Shown here piece after piece: positions 5,726-11,507 of a stretch of DNA of 14,369 nt (the stretch's first letter is position 1; every line of letters begins with the position of its first letter). The DNA lies in NCBI GenBank assembly GCA_034666465.1, contig JAXDLT010000023.1:1-14369 (forward strand), read 5' to 3'. Origin of the DNA: CF-96 sp028287605 (GTDB lineage Bacteria; Chloroflexota; Dormibacteria; Aeolococcales; Aeolococcaceae). Made by a program: the position numbers and the translations under genes. Under the pieces are notes generated by a model. It saw only the letters and a program-made list of their open reading frames with translations. It was not told the DNA's origin and ran no database searches.

Positions 5726-6721
5726 ATGACACCCAGTACCGCCACCGCTCCGGCCGCGTCGCGCTCCGCCGGCCTTCGCGCCGTCGACGGAACCGTGCCC
5801 GACGAGCCCGCGGTGCGGCTCGACGGCGTCGTCTGCAAGCGTGGCGGAAGGGAGGTCCTCCACGGCGTCACCGCGGACTTCGCGTCCGGCTGCGTCACCG
5901 GCATCCTCGGCCCCAACGGCGCCGGCAAGAGCACGCTGCTCGGCATCATCACCGGGCTGCGGCCGCTGTCGAAGGGCGATGCCCGGGTGCTGGGCGTGAG
6001 GATGCCCGCGCGCGGCACCGCCCTGCGCCGCCGCTTCGGGGTCGTCCTCCAGGAGACCTCGCTCTACGACGAGCTCACCTCGCGGCAGAACCTGCGCTTC
6101 GCGGCCGCGCTGTACGGGGTTCGCAACGCCGACCGCCGCATCGACGAGGTCCTGGAGCTGCTGGCGCTCGGCGACCGCGCCGACCAGATCGCGGGGACGC
6201 TCTCCGGCGGTCTTCGGCGGCGCCTCGCGATCGCCCGCTCGCTGCTCCACGAGCCGGAGATGCTGATCATCGACGAGCCCACCCTCGGCGTCGACGCCGA
6301 GGCGCGGCACGCCATCTGGTCGCACATCCGGCTGCTCCGGTCCCGGGGCACCACCGTGCTGGTGGCCTCCAACTACCTGGACGAGGTCCAGGCTCTCTGC
6401 GACATGGCGGCGGTGCTCCGCGACGGCTGGCTGGTCGCCCACGAGACCCCCGATTCGCTGGTCGCCCGGGCGGGACAGTGCATCGACTTCCAGTGCGACG
6501 AGACGGCCTCGGCAGCCCTCGCCGTCATCGGCGCCGACCTGCCGGGAGTGACCCGCACCGAGATCACGCCCAGCGGCGCCACCGTCTTCGTCACCGGCGT
6601 CGCCCCGGACGACGTCGTCGACAGCGTTCGCAGGACGGTGCGCGTGGGCGGGTTCCGCGTCCGTGCCGCCGACCTCGCCGAGGTCTTCCGGGTGCTCGAG
6701 GAGGTCGAGGTCGCCGCGTGA
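5726..6721 (+). CDS. ABC transporter ATP-binding protein (DrrA/CcmA-like)
   Basis: The 331-residue ATPase couples ATP hydrolysis to an ABC-2-type exporter at the membrane. Visible motifs are Walker A GPNGAGKST (62-70), Q-loop Q109 in VVLQET, signature LSGGL (159-163), Walker B MLIIDEP (179-185) and the D-loop GVD. The switch position, usually His, is N216 in VLVASNYLDE. Actinobacterial DrrA relatives often have Gln there, so the change does not necessarily mean loss of function. The last roughly 100 residues form the accessory C-terminal domain found in drug- and polysaccharide-type exporters. A ribosome binding site (AGGGGGGG, 5711-5718) precedes the ATG. The stop overlaps the next gene's GTG (GTGA), so permease translation was coupled. 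The permease is now broken, which leaves this ATPase without an obvious local partner. Confidence 0.92.
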   Translation: MTPSTATAPAASRSAGLRAVDGTVPDEPAVRLDGVVCKRGGREVLHGVTADFASGCVTGILGPNGAGKSTLLGIITGLRPLSKGDARVLGVRMPARGTALRRRFGVVLQETSLYDELTSRQNLRFAAALYGVRNADRRIDEVLELLALGDRADQIAGTLSGGLRRRLAIARSLLHEPEMLIIDEPTLGVDAEARHAIWSHIRLLRSRGTTVLVASNYLDEVQALCDMAAVLRDGWLVAHETPDSLVARAGQCIDFQCDETASAALAVIGADLPGVTRTEITPSGATVFVTGVAPDDVVDSVRRTVRVGGFRVRAADLAEVFRVLEEVEVAA

Positions 6722-7103
6722 GGAACCTGTCCCTCGCCCTCTGGGCCGCGTTCAGGGCGGAGATCCAGCAGCTGGGCCGGTCCCGGCTCCTGGTCGCGCT
6801 CACCGTCGTCCAGGCGGTCACCTTCCTGCTGATGGTCAGCATCTTCGGCCTCACCGGAAGCTTCGCGCCGGCGGCGCTGGTGGACCAGGACGGGGGTCCG
6901 ATCGCCCAGCAGTGGGCGCAGGACGTGGCCGCCTCGCATCACACCTTCCGGCTCGAGCGGATGACCGAGTCGCAGGCGCAGACGGCGCTGCACAACGGCG
7001 ACATCGTCGCCGTCATCACCATCCCCCGGGCTTCACCCAGGCGATCACGCACCACGAGATGATCCGGGTTCCGGTCGACGTCGACAACATCAACGCTGGG
7101 CTC
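6718..7103 (+). pseudogene. ABC-2 transporter permease, frameshifted and truncated
   Basis: The GTG start overlaps the ATPase stop. The N-terminus (VRNLSLALWAAFRAEIQQLG), a first membrane helix at about 27-46 (VALTVVQAVTFLLMVSIFGL), and an extracytoplasmic stretch (ALVDQDGG ... AQTALHNGDIVAVITIP) match ABC-2 permeases that export drugs or polymers. Around 7024-7030 the expected 'IPPGF' needs one more C in the C-run; in the present frame the protein ends after 114 residues (stop at 7060-7062). In the neighbouring frame the homology continues (GFTQAITHHEMIRVPVDVDN) to about 7100 and then joins directly to the start of a sigma-factor-like ORF. The remaining membrane helices (about 250 residues) are missing. 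Two lesions are therefore present: a one-base deletion and a 3' truncation. Assembly or sequencing error is a real alternative for both. Confidence 0.7.
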
Positions 7104-7469
7104 ATGAGGCCGGCAGCGGAGGCAGCGCGTCCGTCCGCCGGCGGCACCCCGGCGGCCGGCGCCGGCTGGGCCGCCGCCGATGACGTCGCCCTCATCCACG
7201 CGTTCCGTGCCGGGGATATGGCCGGCTTCGAGCGCGTCTTCCGCCGGCACTCGCACCGGCTGCGGCTGCGCGAGCTCATCGGCAGGACCATGGACAGCCT
7301 CCCTCCGCGGCAGCACGCCGCCTTCGTCCTGCACGAGCTGCGAGGGCTCAGCTGCCGCCACGTCGCCGAACGGCTCGGATTGACCGAGGCGGCGGCGGAG
7401 ACGCTGCTGGTGCGGGCGAGGAGACGCTTCCGGCGGGAGTTCCGGCGGCTCGACGACGCCGGCGCCTGA
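7104..7469 (+). pseudogene. ECF sigma factor-like protein with internal deletion
   Basis: A frame of 121 residues opens with an ATG at 7104. After an Ala/Pro-rich leader it shows the beginning of sigma region 2 (DVALIHAFRAGDMAGFERVFRRHSHRL). It then goes straight to region 4 (MDSLPPRQHAAFVLHELRGL, then an HTH: SCRHVAERLGLTEAAAETLLVRARRRFR). A complete ECF factor has about 160-200 residues. The absent part, around residue 51, comprises regions 2.2-2.4 and the linker, which bind core polymerase and recognise -10. The product could still bind a -35-like sequence but not act as a normal sigma. It is in frame with the tail of the permease remnant, so a fused product is possible in principle. No ribosome binding site is evident. 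Confidence 0.6.
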
Positions 7470-7545
7470 CCGCCCGGGGACCGCCCGGCGATCAGGATCG
7501 TGCTGCGCAGCCCATGCGACGCTGCTCTCGACCCCATGACACCGG

Positions 7546-8628
7546 TCAGGCGGCGCTCTCTCCCACCGCGATGGTCTCCTCCACCTGGGCCAGGCGCTCC
7601 TCGTCGATCTCCTCCGCGGTCCGCTCGTCGGCGGCCATCACCTGCTCGAGGTCGATGGTCTGGTAGCCGGACACCCCCATGTCGGCGAAGGCGTTGTTGA
7701 TCCGCGGGCCCCAGAGGCCGATGTCCTTGATCATGGGCACGATGCGGGTGAAGAGCAGCGAGGTGAACAGCTTGTTGCTCTCGGAGTTCTCCAGGTAGCG
7801 GACGCACTCGCCGACGTCGAGGCCGAGGTTCGCCCAGACCTCCTCGGCGTGGAAGCGGTCGCGCATCAGGTAGCAGGCCTCGACGCAGAACTCCTCGCGC
7901 TCGTCGCGCTCCCTCTGGGTGAGCTGCGGGTAGTAGTCGCGGAGCGACAGCCGGCCGAAGGCGACGTGGCGGGCCTCATCCTGCATCACGTAGGCGACCA
8001 CGGAGCGGCCCAGCGGGTCCTGGGCGACGTCGCGGATGAGGCCGAAGGCGGCCAGCGCGAGGCCCTCGATGAGCACCTGCATGCCCAGGTAGGTCATGTC
8101 CCAGCGGCTGTCGCCGATGACGTCGTTGAGCAGCGCCTTGAGGTGGGGGTTGATGGGATAGGCGAGCTGCAGCTTCTCGTGCAGGTAGCGGGAATAGGCC
8201 TCGACGTGGCGCGCCTCGTCCATCACCTGGGTGGCGGCGTAGAACTTGCTGTCGATGTCGGGCACGGTCTGGACGATCTTGGAGGCGCAGATCAGCGCCC
8301 CCTGCTCGCCGTGGAGGAACTGGGAGAACTGCCATGCGGCGCCGTGGTGGCAGACCTCGGCGCGCGCCTTCTCGTCCATCGCGTCCCACATCGGCGACCC
8401 GTAGATGGGCACGAAGTGCTCCGGGGCCTGCAGCGGATTGGAGAGGTCGGGCTGGTGCGACCAGTCGATCCGCTCCTGGGCGTTCCACTGGAGCTTCTTC
8501 CCCTTCTCGTAGAGGTTGAGCAGCTTGTCCCGGCCCTCGTCGTACTCCCAGTTGAAGACGGTGACGTTTCCGCCGGGGATCTCCCAGCGGGTCTGGTCGA
8601 CCGGAAGCGTGTAGACGCGGGTGCTCAT
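7546..8628 (-). CDS. Diiron ferritin-like oxidoreductase (AurF/R2-like fold)
   Basis: A 360-residue probably cytoplasmic protein. It shows a duplicated diiron ligand set in a four-helix bundle: E108 (FLHGEQG), E138 and H141 (MDEARHVEAY), E188 (VLIEGLAL), E218 and H221 (MQDEARHVAFG). The E-ExxH-E-ExxH spacing is that of ferritin-like oxygenases and ribonucleotide reductase small subunits; AurF-type N-oxygenases are the nearest comparison I can suggest. The substrate is unknown. It may oxidise an organic molecule or consume O2/peroxide. The N-terminal section (VFNWEYDEGRDKLLNLYEKG) is characteristic of this uncharacterised family. ATG 8628 has AGAGAGGA about 8 bases upstream. It is the second gene of an operon with a MerR regulator (20-nt gap), so it is likely the regulator's effector enzyme. 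Confidence 0.8.
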   Translation of the reverse strand: MSTRVYTLPVDQTRWEIPGGNVTVFNWEYDEGRDKLLNLYEKGKKLQWNAQERIDWSHQPDLSNPLQAPEHFVPIYGSPMWDAMDEKARAEVCHHGAAWQFSQFLHGEQGALICASKIVQTVPDIDSKFYAATQVMDEARHVEAYSRYLHEKLQLAYPINPHLKALLNDVIGDSRWDMTYLGMQVLIEGLALAAFGLIRDVAQDPLGRSVVAYVMQDEARHVAFGRLSLRDYYPQLTQRERDEREEFCVEACYLMRDRFHAEEVWANLGLDVGECVRYLENSESNKLFTSLLFTRIVPMIKDIGLWGPRINNAFADMGVSGYQTIDLEQVMAADERTAEEIDEERLAQVEETIAVGESAA

Positions 8629-8648
8629 CTCGTGATCCTCTCTCTGGC

Positions 8649-9368
8649 TCAGGCGCTGCCGGCCTGATCGGCGTCGGCGTCGGCGGGGTCGAGGAGCCGC
8701 TGCAGCTCCTCCTGCACGGCCCGGCGGTGGAGCAGGGCGAGCAGCTGGTCAACGATGGGGAGGCCGCGGTGCACCATGTCCCGCAGCGTCTGGGGGTCGT
8801 GGCGGCCGAGCACCGGCGCGACCACCCGGGCGATCTCGTCCTGGATGAGCCGCTCCACCGCGTCCCGGTAGAGGGCGATGTTCTCGATGGAGAACCCGGC
8901 CTCGGCGGTGAAGCCCGCGTCACATCCCGCCGCGACCAGCTCGAGGAGGCGGAGGTCGGAGGTGGTCGGCGGACCGTCGGCGCGGATCAGCCGCAGCCGT
9001 CGGAGGGTCTCGAGGTCCTCGGGCGGGATGGCCGCGGCGCCCGCCGCGGCGGCGGCGGCGGGGGCGGTGGGGTCGGTCTCCTCGAGCAGGGTGCCGAGCA
9101 TGTGGAGGGTGCGCAGCTCCTCCATCGGGCGCTCGCCGAACCGCTCCAGCACCCTGCCGATGGCGCGCAGCGAGAGACGGAGCTCCTGCTGCACGGCGCG
9201 CACCCAGAGGATGCGGCGCACCGTGGTCTCGGGGTAGCGGGCCTGGTTTCCGGCGGTCTTGCGCGACGGCGGCAGCAGCCCCTGCTGCGCGTAGAAGTGG
9301 ATGGTCGCGGCGGAGACGCCGGTGAGCCGGACCAGGTCGCGCATCCGCAGCGGGAAGCCGTCGTCCAT
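8649..9368 (-). CDS. MerR-family transcriptional regulator
   Basis: The N-terminal HTH and wing read MRDLVRLTGVSAATIHFYAQ, then QGLLPPSRKTAGNQARYPE; this is the MerR DNA-binding signature. A long helix (about 50-80, RILWVRAVQQELRLSLRAIG) provides the dimer coiled coil. An Ala/Pro-rich linker (about 100-120) leads to a C-terminal helical domain of about 110 residues (FSIENIALYRDAVERLIQDE) without the cysteines typical of metal-sensing MerRs, so a small organic ligand or redox cue is more likely. ATG 9368 gives 239 residues; in-frame GTG 9410 or ATG 9389 would add up to 14 residues that overlap a palindrome. It precedes the diiron enzyme gene by 20 nt and diverges from the small hydrophobic protein gene. 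Repeated ACTTGA/TCAAGT elements in the intergenic region are likely operators. Confidence 0.88.
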   Translation of the reverse strand: MDDGFPLRMRDLVRLTGVSAATIHFYAQQGLLPPSRKTAGNQARYPETTVRRILWVRAVQQELRLSLRAIGRVLERFGERPMEELRTLHMLGTLLEETDPTAPAAAAAAGAAAIPPEDLETLRRLRLIRADGPPTTSDLRLLELVAAGCDAGFTAEAGFSIENIALYRDAVERLIQDEIARVVAPVLGRHDPQTLRDMVHRGLPIVDQLLALLHRRAVQEELQRLLDPADADADQAGSA

Positions 9369-9399
9369 CGCGGGAGCGTCCCATGGCATCCGGCACGTG

Positions 9400-9414
9400 T
9401 CAAGTGCCACTTGA
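9400..9414. promoter_or_regulatory. Palindrome upstream of merR-type gene (candidate operator)
   Basis: TCAAGTGCCACTTGA is a perfect inverted repeat (7-bp arms, one central base). The same CACTTGACA string appears on the minus strand across 9398-9406 and again on the plus strand at 9446-9454, where it overlaps the -35 box of the divergent gene. This suggests one regulator, probably the adjacent MerR protein, controlling both directions. Confidence 0.55.
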
Positions 9415-9441
9415 TGTTCGTGTTGGGGGGGGTGGCCTCAC

Positions 9442-9460
9442 ACAACACTTGACAACACTG
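9442..9460 (+). repeat. 10-bp tandem repeat that builds the -35 box
   Basis: ACAACACTTG is followed at once by ACAACACTG. The junction of the two copies creates TTGACA, the -35 element. The copies are one helical turn apart, which fits a direct-repeat operator over the promoter. Confidence 0.5.
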
Positions 9461-9477
9461 CTACCACTATTTATAGT
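9449..9477 (+). promoter_or_regulatory. Near-consensus sigma-70 promoter of the small hydrophobic protein gene
   Basis: TTGACA (9449-9454), 17-bp spacer, TATAGT (9472-9477), on the plus strand. This is the best-matching promoter in the window. Its 17-bp spacing differs from the 19-20 bp spacers that classical MerR proteins remodel. The leader is about 50 nt and ends in an AAGGAGG-type ribosome binding site. Confidence 0.75.
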
Positions 9478-9534
9478 GCGTGACACCGGACGGCACCGAC
9501 GCCGGGCCGGGAGAGAAGGAGGGTTGGAAAGACC

Positions 9535-9696
9535 ATGGTCCCGTTGCTGCTCGTCCTGCTGCTGGTGGCCGTCCTGTTCGGGGCCGGCACCGCCGTGCAT
9601 GCCCTGTGGTGGGTGGCAATCATCGCCCTCGCCCTCTGGGTCATCGGCTTCGTCGCCCGCCCGTCCGGCGGCGGTGGGCGCTGGTACCGCTGGTAG
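9535..9696 (+). CDS. Small hydrophobic membrane protein (53 aa)
   Basis: MVPLLLVLLLVAVLFGAGTA is followed by a second hydrophobic stretch (VHALWWVAIIALALWVIGFV) and a polar tail ending in GRWYRW. Two membrane helices, at about 2-20 and 24-41, are predicted. I recall this layout (LLLVxLLFGxGxxxHxLWW...WYRW) from small proteins in actinobacteria and relatives annotated only as 'hydrophobic protein'; their function is unknown. The ribosome binding site GAAGGAGG (within 9515-9522) is strong and a consensus promoter lies upstream. The gene ends before a long hairpin. It is divergent from the MerR/diiron operon and shares regulatory repeats with it, so a linked role at the membrane is possible. Confidence 0.75.
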   Translation: MVPLLLVLLLVAVLFGAGTAVHALWWVAIIALALWVIGFVARPSGGGGRWYRW

Positions 9697-9728
9697 ACCT
9701 GTCCTCTTCGCGGACTGTCCCGATTCAC

Positions 9729-9768
9729 GACCCCGGCGCCTCCACTCCCCCCGGAGGCGACCGGGGTC
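9729..9768. terminator. Long bidirectional hairpin terminator
   Basis: GACCCCGGCGCCTCC (9729-9743) pairs with GGAGGCG (9753-9759) and, after one bulged A, CCGGGGTC (9761-9768): a 15-bp stem with a 9-base loop. It lies between the convergent small hydrophobic gene (stop 9696) and the metallo-beta-lactamase gene (stop 9818). No U-tract is seen. The rest of 9697-9817 is otherwise empty. Confidence 0.7.
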
Positions 9769-9817
9769 GTCCTCGTGAGGCGGTCCGCCGGCGACACCGT
9801 GTCCGGCGCGGTCCCGG

Positions 9818-10477
9818 CTACGAGCCGCCCTCGAGCCAGTCGACGTCGCCGAAGTAGCCGGGGGCGTGGGGGCGCCGCACGTACTCGGCGTACTGCCGCC
9901 GGCTCTCGCCGATGGTGGTCGAGTCGCCGTGGCCGGGGAGAACCACGGTCTCGTCGGGCAGGGGATGGAGCTTCGCGACGATCGACTCCACCAATTGCTC
10001 GAGGTCGCCGCTGGCGAAGGTCTTGCCCGGACCGCCGTTGAACAGCGTGTCGCCGCTGATGACCGCGCGCCCGATCCGCAGGCTGATGCTGCCCGGGGTG
10101 TGGCCGGGGGTGTGGAGCACCTCCAGCGAGCTGCCGCCGAAGGGCACCGAGTCGCCGTCGTCGAGGCGACCGTCGATGCGCTCCTCGGGGATGTTGATCT
10201 CGCGCGCCCCCACCAGCACGGGGGCGCCGGTGGCGGCGCGGACCGCGTCGTAGGTCATCCAGTGGTCGGGGTGCCAGTGGGTGGCGACGATGGTGCGCAC
10301 CCGGCCCTCGGCGGCGAGCGCCTCGAGCAGCACGTCCTCCTCGAGGGGCATGTCGACGAGCAGCGACTCGCCGCGGGCGAGGTCGCGCACCAGGTAGGCG
10401 TTGTTGCCGTACGGGCCCATCGGCCCCACCTTGAGGACGCGGACGTCGCCGTCCTCGAAGCTCTCGAAGGTGCTCAT
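9818..10477 (-). CDS. Metallo-beta-lactamase fold hydrolase (glyoxalase II-like)
   Basis: A cytoplasmic Zn-dependent hydrolase of 219 residues. Metal ligands are visible in order: THWHPDH (H67, H69, D71, H72), H126 in HTPGHTPGS, D143 in ISGDTLF, and H183 in LPGHGDST. The TPGHTPGS and SGDTLF pattern is that of glyoxalase II-type thioesterases and persulfide-dioxygenase relatives; the compact size without a C-terminal extension fits the widespread small MBL-hydrolase group. The natural substrate cannot be told from sequence. The start ATG overlaps the stop of the upstream HhH-GPD gene (ATGA), so expression is coupled to it. No signal peptide is present. Such MBL proteins act on thioesters or similar metabolites; a direct role in DNA repair beside its neighbour is not implied. 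Confidence 0.9.
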   Translation of the reverse strand: MSTFESFEDGDVRVLKVGPMGPYGNNAYLVRDLARGESLLVDMPLEEDVLLEALAAEGRVRTIVATHWHPDHWMTYDAVRAATGAPVLVGAREINIPEERIDGRLDDGDSVPFGGSSLEVLHTPGHTPGSISLRIGRAVISGDTLFNGGPGKTFASGDLEQLVESIVAKLHPLPDETVVLPGHGDSTTIGESRRQYAEYVRRPHAPGYFGDVDWLEGGS

Positions 10478-11106
10478 CTCCGCGCCCTCGCCGGGCGCGC
10501 CGGAAGCGCCCCCTCGGCGCGCAGCTTCGCCTTGTGCGCGCGCTTCTGCGCCTGGTAGTCGGCCAGCTCCTCGGCGGTGGTCACGTCGCCAAGGGTGCGC
10601 TGGGCGGGGAGCAGAGCGTCGATCCCCGGCGGGCGCACGCCGTACTGCCTCTCGAGCAGACGGAGCACGTTGCGCGCCTTCATCTCGCCGAAGCCGGGCA
10701 GCCGCGAGAGCCGCGTCCAGAGCTCGGCGCCGCTGTCGACGCCGCGCCAGATGGCCTCGCCGTCGCCTCCGTACTCGGCGACCAGGTGGGCGGCGAGCGC
10801 CTGGACCCGCTGCGCCATCGCGGTGGGGAAGCGGTGGATCGCCGGCCGCTCGGCGAACGCCGCCGCCAGCCGCTCGGCGGGCATGGCGGCGAGCTCGCGG
10901 GGGTCGATGGTGCCCACCCGCCGGCGCAGCTCCAGCGGGCCGCTGAATGCCTTCTGCACGGTCACCTGCTGGTCGAGCACGAAGCCGATGAGCAGGGCGT
11001 TGGCGTCCTCGGCGAGGAGCCGGTCGGCCTCCTCGTCCCCCGTCCAGGGCAGCGAGCGCGGCCGCGCCCCCGCCCCCGGGCCAGTGGGTCCGGCGGTGGT
11101 GGTCAT
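10474..11106 (-). CDS. HhH-GPD-type base-excision repair-like protein (TIGR03252-like)
   Basis: A protein of 210 residues. It has an HhH-GPD glycosylase-like helical core: LIGFVLDQQVTVQKAFSGPL (about 39-58), where DQQ is the usual N-terminal signature, and the helix-hairpin-helix LPGFGEMKARNVLRLLERQYG (136-156). This layout is typical of the uncharacterised actinobacterial HhH-GPD family, which lacks the Fe-S cluster cysteines of endonuclease III. The canonical catalytic Asp motif (VDTHV) is not seen; D163 in PPGIDALLP sits in the approximate place, so glycosylase activity is uncertain. ATG 11106 is chosen; it may be leaderless, as a TACCCT -10-like element ends 6 bases before it. It is first in an operon with the MBL hydrolase and divergent from the small RHH-like protein gene. 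Confidence 0.85.
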   Translation of the reverse strand: MTTTAGPTGPGAGARPRSLPWTGDEEADRLLAEDANALLIGFVLDQQVTVQKAFSGPLELRRRVGTIDPRELAAMPAERLAAAFAERPAIHRFPTAMAQRVQALAAHLVAEYGGDGEAIWRGVDSGAELWTRLSRLPGFGEMKARNVLRLLERQYGVRPPGIDALLPAQRTLGDVTTAEELADYQAQKRAHKAKLRAEGALPARPARARR

Positions 11107-11112
11107 GCCCCA

Positions 11113-11136
11113 AGGGTACGCGTCCGTCTCTACACT
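11113..11136. promoter_or_regulatory. Divergent -10 elements of apparently leaderless genes
   Basis: Minus strand: TACCCT (11118 to 11113), 6 bases before the HhH-GPD ATG. Plus strand: TACACT (11131-11136), 9 bases before the next gene's ATG. Both match TANNNT with transcription expected at or near the start codon, and neither start has a Shine-Dalgarno. The -35 sites are poor, so this is tentative. Confidence 0.35.
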
Positions 11137-11145
11137 CGGCGGCAG

Positions 11146-11505
11146 ATGAGTTGGGTCGGCTGGCTGTTCGGGCGCTCGAGCGAAGCCGTGACGGTGCGCC
11201 TGCCCGCCGACCTGGCCGAGGCGCTCCACGACGACGAGAGCGGCGACGAGGGGCTCGACGCCGCGGTGGAGCGGGTGCTCCGCGCCCACCTCGCCGGCAG
11301 CTGCCGGGCGGCGCCCGACGAGCCCGAGAAGAAGCCCTTCTGGCTGTCGCGGCGCGACGCCCCGGAGAGCGACATCGAGGGCGGGCTGCGCGACCGCATG
11401 GCGCAGCGGCGGGCGGCGGAGGCGGAGGGTGAGGCCGACGAGGGCCGGCCCTCCCCGCCGCGCCGGCCCCCGAGCCCGCGGAGCCGGCGCCCACCCCGGG
11501 TCTGA
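11146..11505 (+). CDS. Small hypothetical protein with RHH-like N-terminal half
   Basis: A 119-residue protein I do not recognise. VTVRLPADLAEALHDDE (about 15-31) followed by GLDAAVERVLRAHL resembles the strand-helix-helix arrangement of ribbon-helix-helix DNA-binding proteins, but a short coiled segment would also fit. The middle is charged (EPEKKPFWLSRRDAPESDIE) and the end is a Pro/Arg-rich low-complexity tail. There is no signal peptide. The start ATG lacks a ribosome binding site and follows a -10-like element, so it may be leaderless. Its stop is two bases before the potassium channel start, so the two are probably cotranscribed. Confidence 0.6.
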   Translation: MSWVGWLFGRSSEAVTVRLPADLAEALHDDESGDEGLDAAVERVLRAHLAGSCRAAPDEPEKKPFWLSRRDAPESDIEGGLRDRMAQRRAAEAEGEADEGRPSPPRRPPSPRSRRPPRV

Positions 11506-11507
11506 GG

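Noticed and set aside
9818..11494. A 558-codon minus-strand open frame spanning both the MBL hydrolase and HhH-GPD region
   Set aside because: Its 3' part is the real MBL gene from 10477 on; the 5' part is Arg/Pro/Gly-rich shadow sequence crossing the HhH-GPD gene in another frame.
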